A DNA stretch of 64,000 bases from positions 1-64,000 of the forward strand of contig CAKSPF010000002.1 in the NCBI GenBank assembly GCA_934481345.1. Direction: 5' to 3'. The DNA comes from an uncultured Clostridia bacterium (GTDB lineage Bacteria > Bacillota > Clostridia > UMGS1810). Below the pieces are notes generated by a model. The model made no database searches, had not been told where the DNA came from, and worked only from the letters and a program-made list of their open reading frames with translations. The position numbers and the translations under genes are program-made. Shown piece after piece: positions 59,384 to 64,000 of this stretch. Position 1 is the first letter of the stretch, and the number at the start of each line of letters is the position of its first letter.

Positions 59384-60337
59384 TTGATTTACAATTCATA
59401 TTCAAATTATCTGAAAGAAAAATACGGCGAAAGAGTGTATAAGCTGCCGGTGAATTTGCCGCTTACCTGCCCGAACAGGGACGGGAACAAGGGCGTCGGC
59501 GGCTGTATTTTCTGCGGAGAAGAAGGGGCGGCGTTTGAAAATCTTCCCTGCACATTCAGCGTAGAAAAGCAAATATCGGAAAATATGGAGTTTATCGGTA
59601 AAAAATATAAGGCAAAAAAATTTATCGCATATTTTCAGAATTATTCTAATACATATATGCCGCTTGAAAGCTTTAAAAGCTATATAAAGAGAGCTGTCTG
59701 CGAAAATGTGGTTGCAATAAGCATTTCCACCCGGCCCGACTGCATACGAAGCGATTATATGGATTTTTTGAAAAAACTATCCGAGGAAAGCGGTATTGAT
59801 ATAACGATTGAACTTGGTCTGCAAAGTGTAAATTATCATACTCTGAAAAAAATAAACCGCGGACATACTCTGGCAGAGTTTATAGACGCTGTGTGTACGG
59901 TAAAAAAGTACGGCTTTGAAACGTGCGCGCATTTAATCCTTAATCTTCCGTGGGATGATGAGGATGATGTAATTGAATGTGCAAAAATTCTCTCGGCTCT
60001 CGGTGTAAATCAGGTCAAGCTTCATTGTCTGTATATTTTAAAAAATACTCCGCTTGCCGAGCAATACCTTGATGGGAAAATTAATATGGGCAGCTATATG
60101 GATTATGTAAACCGCGTTATCCTGTTTTTGGAATACCTTTCTCCGGATATTGTAATCCAAAGGCTTATAGGCAGGGCGAGAGAGGACAGAACTCTTTTTG
60201 CAAACTATGGGACAAGCTGGTGGAAAATAAAGGATACAATAGATGAAAAAATGCTTGAAAGAAATACTTTTCAGGGCAGGCTGTGCAGTTATCTCGGCGG
60301 AAGTGCGCTTAGGCATCTGCCTGATAAAATTCAATAA
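59384..60337 (+). CDS. radical SAM protein, YhcC/TIGR01212 family
   Basis: 317 residues. YGERVYKLPVNLPLTCPNRD, then GNKGVGGCIFCGEEG, holds the unusual cluster motif of this family (Cys-x9-Cys-x2-Cys), and ISISTRPDCIRSDYMDFLKK, IELGLQSVNYHTLKKINRGH and IQRLIGRAREDRTLFANYG are typical. The substrate is unknown; genomic context in others points to tRNA or RNA modification. The start is the TTG at 59384 with TAGGAGAATA upstream. Confidence 0.9.
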   Translation: MIYNSYSNYLKEKYGERVYKLPVNLPLTCPNRDGNKGVGGCIFCGEEGAAFENLPCTFSVEKQISENMEFIGKKYKAKKFIAYFQNYSNTYMPLESFKSYIKRAVCENVVAISISTRPDCIRSDYMDFLKKLSEESGIDITIELGLQSVNYHTLKKINRGHTLAEFIDAVCTVKKYGFETCAHLILNLPWDDEDDVIECAKILSALGVNQVKLHCLYILKNTPLAEQYLDGKINMGSYMDYVNRVILFLEYLSPDIVIQRLIGRAREDRTLFANYGTSWWKIKDTIDEKMLERNTFQGRLCSYLGGSALRHLPDKIQ

Positions 60338-60368
60338 TAAAAAATTGATATTGAATTTGACAAAACTA

Positions 60369-60397
60369 TTGTATTTTAAGTGTTTTTTTGATATAAT
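60369..60397 (+). promoter_or_regulatory. sigma-A promoter of the yicC-priA operon
   Basis: TTGTAT (60369-60374) and TATAAT (60392-60397) with 17 bases between. Confidence 0.7.
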
Positions 60398-60433
60398 TAA
60401 TTGTAAAAATATGTTCAGTAAGGATATGATTTA

Positions 60434-61312
60434 ATGATAAAGAGTATGACGGGCTACGGCAGAGCCGAAAAGCTGTATGACGGCTGCAAAATATCCGTTG
60501 AAATCAAGAGCGTAAACAACAGATACCTGGATTACGGTATAAGGGTTTATAAGCAGTATTCTTTTATTGAAGAAGCTGTACGCGAATGTGTTTCCGGAAA
60601 AATCAGCAGAGGTAAGGTTGATGTTTTCGTACAGTTTGACACAAATGAAAACAGCGGTGAGATTATTACGGTTAATTCCGATGTTGCAAAAGGTTATTAC
60701 GACGCACTGAAATCGCTCGGCGATAATCTCAAAATAGAAAATGATGTGACGGTTTCCACGCTTTCGCGTTTTCAGGATATATTTAATATCGAAAAACCGG
60801 AACAGGATAAGGAAAAAATTATTTCCGACACCGTAGAAGTGCTGAATCTTGCTTTGGATGATATAACGCAAAACAGAGCAGGCGAGGGCAGACGGCTGTA
60901 TGATTTTTTTACGGACTGCATAGGCGGTATATCCGAAATACTTGAAGTAATCAAAGGACGCTCACAGCAGACAGTCGATGAATACAAAGCCCATATGAGG
61001 GAAAAAATAGAAGAAACACTCAGCGGAATAGAATATGACGAGGGACGACTTTTGACCGAGGTTGCAATATTTGCGGATAAGGTCAATATAACTGAGGAAA
61101 TTGTCAGATTTGAAAGTCACCTTAAAGAGTTTAAGAAGCTTTTGGAAAGCGATGTTCCCGTTGGCAGAAAGCTTGATTTTACCATTCAGGAACTTAACCG
61201 CGAAGCTAACACCATGGGAAGCAAGTGCAATGATTTCGTTATCGGCAAGGCAGTTGTCGATTTGAAATCTGAGCTTGAAAAGCTCCGCGAACAGGTACAG
61301 AATATCGAGTAG
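60434..61312 (+). CDS. yicC: YicC family endoribonuclease
   Basis: 292 residues. MIKSMTGYGRAEKLYDGCKI and EIKSVNNRYLDYGIRV are the N-terminal signature, and GRKLDFTIQELNREANTMGS with KCNDFVIGKAVVDLKSELEK is the conserved C-terminal part with metal-binding Glu residues. Family members cleave RNA (YicC and YloC). It opens the conserved Firmicute order yicC-remA-gmk-rpoZ-coaBC-priA. Confidence 0.96.
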   Translation: MIKSMTGYGRAEKLYDGCKISVEIKSVNNRYLDYGIRVYKQYSFIEEAVRECVSGKISRGKVDVFVQFDTNENSGEIITVNSDVAKGYYDALKSLGDNLKIENDVTVSTLSRFQDIFNIEKPEQDKEKIISDTVEVLNLALDDITQNRAGEGRRLYDFFTDCIGGISEILEVIKGRSQQTVDEYKAHMREKIEETLSGIEYDEGRLLTEVAIFADKVNITEEIVRFESHLKEFKKLLESDVPVGRKLDFTIQELNREANTMGSKCNDFVIGKAVVDLKSELEKLREQVQNIE

Positions 61313-61327
61313 GGAGGTTCTTGATAA

Positions 61328-61600
61328 ATGAAACTTATAAATATAGGGTTCGGCAATATTGTATCTGCCGACAGACTTATTGCAATAGTAAGCCCCGAAT
61401 CCGCGCCGATTAAGAGAATGATTCAGGAAGCGCGCGATAAGGGCATGCTTATAGATGCGACATACGGCAGAAGAACAAGAAGCGTTATCATTACAGACAG
61501 CGACCACATAATACTGTCTGCCATTCAGACCGAAACCGTGGCAGGACGGCTTGGCAGAGATGATGTAAATCTTACGGAGGATGACGCTGTTGATGAATAA
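61328..61600 (+). CDS. remA: extracellular matrix regulator RemA-like protein (DUF370)
   Basis: 90 residues. MKLINIGFGNIVSADRLIAI, VSPESAPIKRMIQEARDKGM, LIDATYGRRTRSVIITDSDH and IILSAIQTETVAGRL are nearly invariant in this family. RemA is a DNA-binding ring that activates biofilm and osmoprotection genes in Bacillus. It lies in the same place beside gmk as in Bacillus. The site GGGAGGT precedes ATG 61328; the stop overlaps the gmk start region. Confidence 0.96.
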   Translation: MKLINIGFGNIVSADRLIAIVSPESAPIKRMIQEARDKGMLIDATYGRRTRSVIITDSDHIILSAIQTETVAGRLGRDDVNLTEDDAVDE

Positions 61601-62210
61601 GAGAGGCAGTCTTTTAATCGTATCAGGCCCGTCGGGTACGGGCAAGGGAACGATAATGGACGAATATTTCAGAAAATACAAAAATGATAACACTTTTCTT
61701 TCCATATCTGCCACAACAAGGAAACCGCGCCCCGGTGAAGCGGAAGGTGTGAATTACTATTACAAAACAAGGGAAGAATTTGAATATCTTATACAAAATG
61801 ACGGCCTTGCAGAGTGGACGGAGTTTTGCGGCAATTACTACGGAACTCCAAAAAAAGCAGTCCTTGATATGCTGGAGCAGGGCAGAGACGTTATTTTGGA
61901 AATTGAGGTTCAGGGAGCTATGAATGTCAAAAAGAGTTTTTCGGACGCAGTATGTATTTTTGTGCTTCCGCCGTCCTTTGAAGAGCTCAGAAACAGATTG
62001 ATTTCAAGAAATACCGAACCCGAAGATGTGATTAACAGGCGTATTGACAGAGCGCGTCAGGAGGTACTTCTCATTGACAGCTATGATTACATACTTATAA
62101 ATGACGATTTGGACAATGCAGTCGAACAGTTCCGTTCGATTGTGATTGCCGAGGGACAAAAGGTAAATAAAAACTTAAATATTATTAAAGAGGTGTGTGG
62201 AATATGTTAA
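61593..62210 (+). CDS. gmk: guanylate kinase
   Basis: 205 residues. GMP to GDP with ATP. The P-loop is IVSGPSGTGKGTIMDEYF; SISATTRKPRPGEAEGVNYY and YYGTPKKAVLDMLEQGRDVI follow, as does DINxxGAM-like EIEVQGAMNVKKSF. Starts at ATG 61581, TTG 61590 and ATG 61593 are possible; GGAGG at 61576 is too near the first, so 61590-61593 is preferred. It overlaps the remA stop and the rpoZ start. Confidence 0.96.
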   Translation: MNKRGSLLIVSGPSGTGKGTIMDEYFRKYKNDNTFLSISATTRKPRPGEAEGVNYYYKTREEFEYLIQNDGLAEWTEFCGNYYGTPKKAVLDMLEQGRDVILEIEVQGAMNVKKSFSDAVCIFVLPPSFEELRNRLISRNTEPEDVINRRIDRARQEVLLIDSYDYILINDDLDNAVEQFRSIVIAEGQKVNKNLNIIKEVCGIC

Positions 62211-62497
62211 AACCTTCAGCAAGTGAATTGATGAAAACCAAAAAAATTGACAGCAAGTATACTCTTGTTATAGCTACCGCAAAGAGAGCAAGAGAAATCT
62301 TATCTACGGGAGTTACATTTACGGAATGTAAGTCCGATAAACCCGTAAGCATAGCTGTAAATGAGATTGCCGAAAACAAAGTTACTTTAAAAAGACATAA
62401 ATCCGGCACAATATCCGATGATGAAACAATTATGAACAGCATCCTTGAACACAGCGCTTTTGCGGATAAAGAGGGAATGATGCATGAAAACGCTTAA
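62204..62497 (+). CDS. rpoZ: RNA polymerase omega subunit
   Basis: 97 residues from ATG 62204 (MLKPSASELMKTKKIDSKYT), with GAGGTG eight bases upstream; it overlaps the gmk stop (ATGTTAA). LVIATAKRAREILSTGVT is the conserved helix and KPVSIAVNEIAENKVTL the usual segment. It helps assemble beta-prime. Its 3' end overlaps coaBC by 14 bases. Confidence 0.95.
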   Translation: MLKPSASELMKTKKIDSKYTLVIATAKRAREILSTGVTFTECKSDKPVSIAVNEIAENKVTLKRHKSGTISDDETIMNSILEHSAFADKEGMMHENA

Positions 62498-63686
62498 AGG
62501 CCTGAATGTTGTCGTTGGCGTTACGGGCTGTATTGCGGCATATAAGGCTGCAGAGGTTGTCAGCCGCCTAAAAAAACTCGGCGCAGATGTCAGAGTTGTG
62601 ATGACAAAATCCGCCTGTGAGTTTGTTGCGCCGCTTACTTTCGGTACGCTTTCCAAAAACAAAGTGATTACCGATATGTTCGGACTTCCGGACTATAAGG
62701 AGGTTGAGCATATTTCCGCGGCAGCGTGGGCAGACTTGTTTTTGATATGCCCGGCAACCGCAAACATTATAGGCAAGGTGGCTTCGGGAATTGCCGATGA
62801 TTTTCTTTCTACGACTGTAATGGCAACGAAGGCACCTGTTGTTTTTGCGGCAGCAATGAACAGCAATATGTATGAAAATCCGATTGTTACGGCAAATATC
62901 GAAAAACTCAAAGACTTCGGTTATCATTTTATCGAGCCGGATGTGGGTATGCTTGCCTGCGGAACGAGCGGCAAAGGAAGACTTGCGGACTATGATAAAA
63001 TTATAGATACGGCTGTGTATTATGCCTATAAAAACAAGGATTTAAAGGGTAAAAAGGTTCTTGTAACGGCAGGACCTACCGTTGAGGCGATAGATCCAGT
63101 GCGTTATATTACAAATCATTCGAGCGGCAAAATGGGTTATGAGATAGCCAAAGCGGCACGGATAAGAGGCGCAGAGGTTACTTTGATTTCCGGTCCGGTT
63201 TTTGTAAAACCGTTTACGGGTATAGATGTTTTAAAAGTGAAATCCGCTGTAGAGATGCATGACGCAGCGGTGCAAAATGCAGATGAATATGATATTATAA
63301 TAAAGGCGGCAGCAGTCGCTGACTACAGGCCGAAAAATATTGCCGAAAACAAGATAAAAAAGGGCGGCGCTATGAGCGTGGAGCTTGCCGAAAATCCCGA
63401 TATTCTTAAAGAACTCGGCAAAAACAAGCGCAATGCAGTGTTGGCAGGCTTCTGTATGGAAACCGAAAATCTGCTGGAAAATGCAGAAAAAAAACTTAAA
63501 GCAAAAAATCTTGACTTCATAGTTGCGAATAATCTGACAGCAGAGGGTGCGGGATTTAAGACTGATACAAATATAGTTACCATTCTGGATAAAGACGGTA
63601 ATAAAAGTGTGTATGACATAATGGGCAAAGATGAAGTGGCGCATATTATACTTGATAAATGCGTAAAAATAATGAATAAGGATTAA
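62484..63686 (+). CDS. coaBC: phosphopantothenoylcysteine decarboxylase / phosphopantothenate-cysteine ligase
   Basis: Bifunctional coenzyme A enzyme, 400 residues. The N-terminal CoaC flavoprotein (1-190): LNVVVGVTGCIAAYKAAEVV, VADDFLSTT-like GIADDFLSTTVMATKAPVVF and AAMNSNMYENPIV, with GMLACGTSGKGRL holding the active Cys. The C-terminal CoaB ligase: KVLVTAGPTVEAIDPVRYIT, NHSSGKMGYEIAKAA, DIIIKAAAVADYRPKNIAEN with KIKKG, and VAFTCET-like LAGFCMETENL. It makes 4'-phosphopantetheine. It overlaps rpoZ. Confidence 0.96.
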   Translation: MKTLKGLNVVVGVTGCIAAYKAAEVVSRLKKLGADVRVVMTKSACEFVAPLTFGTLSKNKVITDMFGLPDYKEVEHISAAAWADLFLICPATANIIGKVASGIADDFLSTTVMATKAPVVFAAAMNSNMYENPIVTANIEKLKDFGYHFIEPDVGMLACGTSGKGRLADYDKIIDTAVYYAYKNKDLKGKKVLVTAGPTVEAIDPVRYITNHSSGKMGYEIAKAARIRGAEVTLISGPVFVKPFTGIDVLKVKSAVEMHDAAVQNADEYDIIIKAAAVADYRPKNIAENKIKKGGAMSVELAENPDILKELGKNKRNAVLAGFCMETENLLENAEKKLKAKNLDFIVANNLTAEGAGFKTDTNIVTILDKDGNKSVYDIMGKDEVAHIILDKCVKIMNKD

Positions 63687-63704
63687 AAACAGGAGGAAAG
63701 CAAA

Positions 63705-64000
63705 GTGATAGCTGAAGTTGTATTAAACAATAATTCCAAGGCTACCGACAAGCTGTATCACTATGCTGTTCCCCAAAACCTCGCCGAAGATGTAAAAATC
63801 GGAGTGAGGGTACTTGTTCCGTTCGGATTCGGAAACAAAACCTCAGAGGCTTATGTTTTCGGTATAACGGAAAGTTCGGAATATGACAAACTTAAAGAAA
63901 TAAAATCAGTTATAGATAAGTATTCGTATTTTAACGAAAAAACTACCGAGCTTATCAGGTTTATGAATCACCGGTACTTTTGCGGATATATTTCCGCGAT
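63705..64000 (+). CDS. priA: primosomal protein N' (PriA), 5' part, cut by the window end
   Basis: About 98 residues are visible from GTG 63705 (MIAEVVLNNNSKATDKLYHY; site AGGAGGAAAG). The N-terminal 3' DNA-binding domain is present: AVPQNLAEDVKIGVRVLVPF, GFGNKTSEAYVFGITE and FMNHRYFCGYISA. PriA restarts stalled replication forks. The helicase part lies beyond 64000. Last gene of the conserved yicC-to-priA order. Confidence 0.9.
   Translation, partial: MIAEVVLNNNSKATDKLYHYAVPQNLAEDVKIGVRVLVPFGFGNKTSEAYVFGITESSEYDKLKEIKSVIDKYSYFNEKTTELIRFMNHRYFCGYISA

Noticed and set aside
60357..60397. TTGACA paired with TATAAT before yicC
   Set aside because: Spacing is 29 bases; TTGTAT at 60369 gives the correct 17.
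1..64000. CRISPR arrays, prophage, transposases or integrases
   Set aside because: No regularly spaced repeats and no matching protein motifs were seen on either strand.

Overview
The window reads as a chromosomal segment of an anaerobic, endospore-forming, low-to-mid GC Firmicute of the class Clostridia. The evidence is a spoIIAA-spoIIAB-sigF operon behind a sigma-H-like promoter, oxygen-sensitive pyruvate formate-lyase with its radical activase, formate-tetrahydrofolate ligase, a FeoAAB ferrous iron operon, flavodoxin, copper-amine-oxidase-type stalk domains on an exported isomerase, a HrcA/CIRCE-controlled dnaK operon, and the Bacillus/Clostridium order yicC-remA-gmk-rpoZ-coaBC-priA. The species cannot be named from sequence alone. 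I saw no IS element, prophage, CRISPR array or integrase. Almost all of the DNA is coding and most genes are housekeeping.

Layout. 1-335: three tRNA genes (Asn, Glu, Met) and a terminator. 336-3320: a decaying patch with a relic of an SDR dehydrogenase, a 56-residue unknown protein, an intact membrane-anchored heavy-metal-associated (HMA) protein, and a broken AraC regulator plus broken SDR operon. 3370-11611: pflBA on the minus strand, then feoA-feoA-feoB, a FeoB-associated Cys-rich membrane peptide, DUF2325, DUF3793 and flavodoxin genes. 11681-12376: an XRE regulator diverging from a candidate small RNA. 12376-20307: pfkA, a thioesterase, a 58-residue membrane protein, valS, folC, the spoIIA operon and a QueG-like protein. 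20498-26945: a sodium-coupled transporter, a KDG-kinase-like gene with LacI and AraC regulators, a DivIVA-like protein and an O-acetylhomoserine sulfhydrylase. 26961-34651: an envelope cluster of four zinc-ribbon proteins, an amidase lipoprotein, LemA, an HtpX-like protease and a CrtO-like membrane protein. 34740-47821: an amidohydrolase, hemW, hrcA-grpE-dnaK-dnaJ, mtnN, secA, prfB (with programmed frameshift) and an exported PPIC isomerase. 47857-50379: a Tet(M)-like ribosomal GTPase fused to a Rae1/YacP-like NYN nuclease domain. 50571-64000: thrC, ispDF, fhs, tsaE-tsaB-rpiB, upp, a small membrane protein, metK, a radical SAM protein, and yicC through priA, which runs off the window.

Two themes stand out. 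First, the same palindrome, GTTAG-N6-CTAAC, occurs at four places: the HMA gene, pflBA, the feo promoter and the DUF3793-flavodoxin genes. It marks a probable metal-responsive regulon. A regulon that imports Fe(II), makes flavodoxin and makes PFL would fit an iron-sparing switch away from ferredoxin and PFOR; this is inference. Second, the Tet(M)-like/NYN fusion joins a GTPase of the A-site-acting ribosomal protection family to a nuclease of the A-site-cutting Rae1 family, which suggests a single-chain ribosome rescue or surveillance factor rather than a drug-resistance gene.
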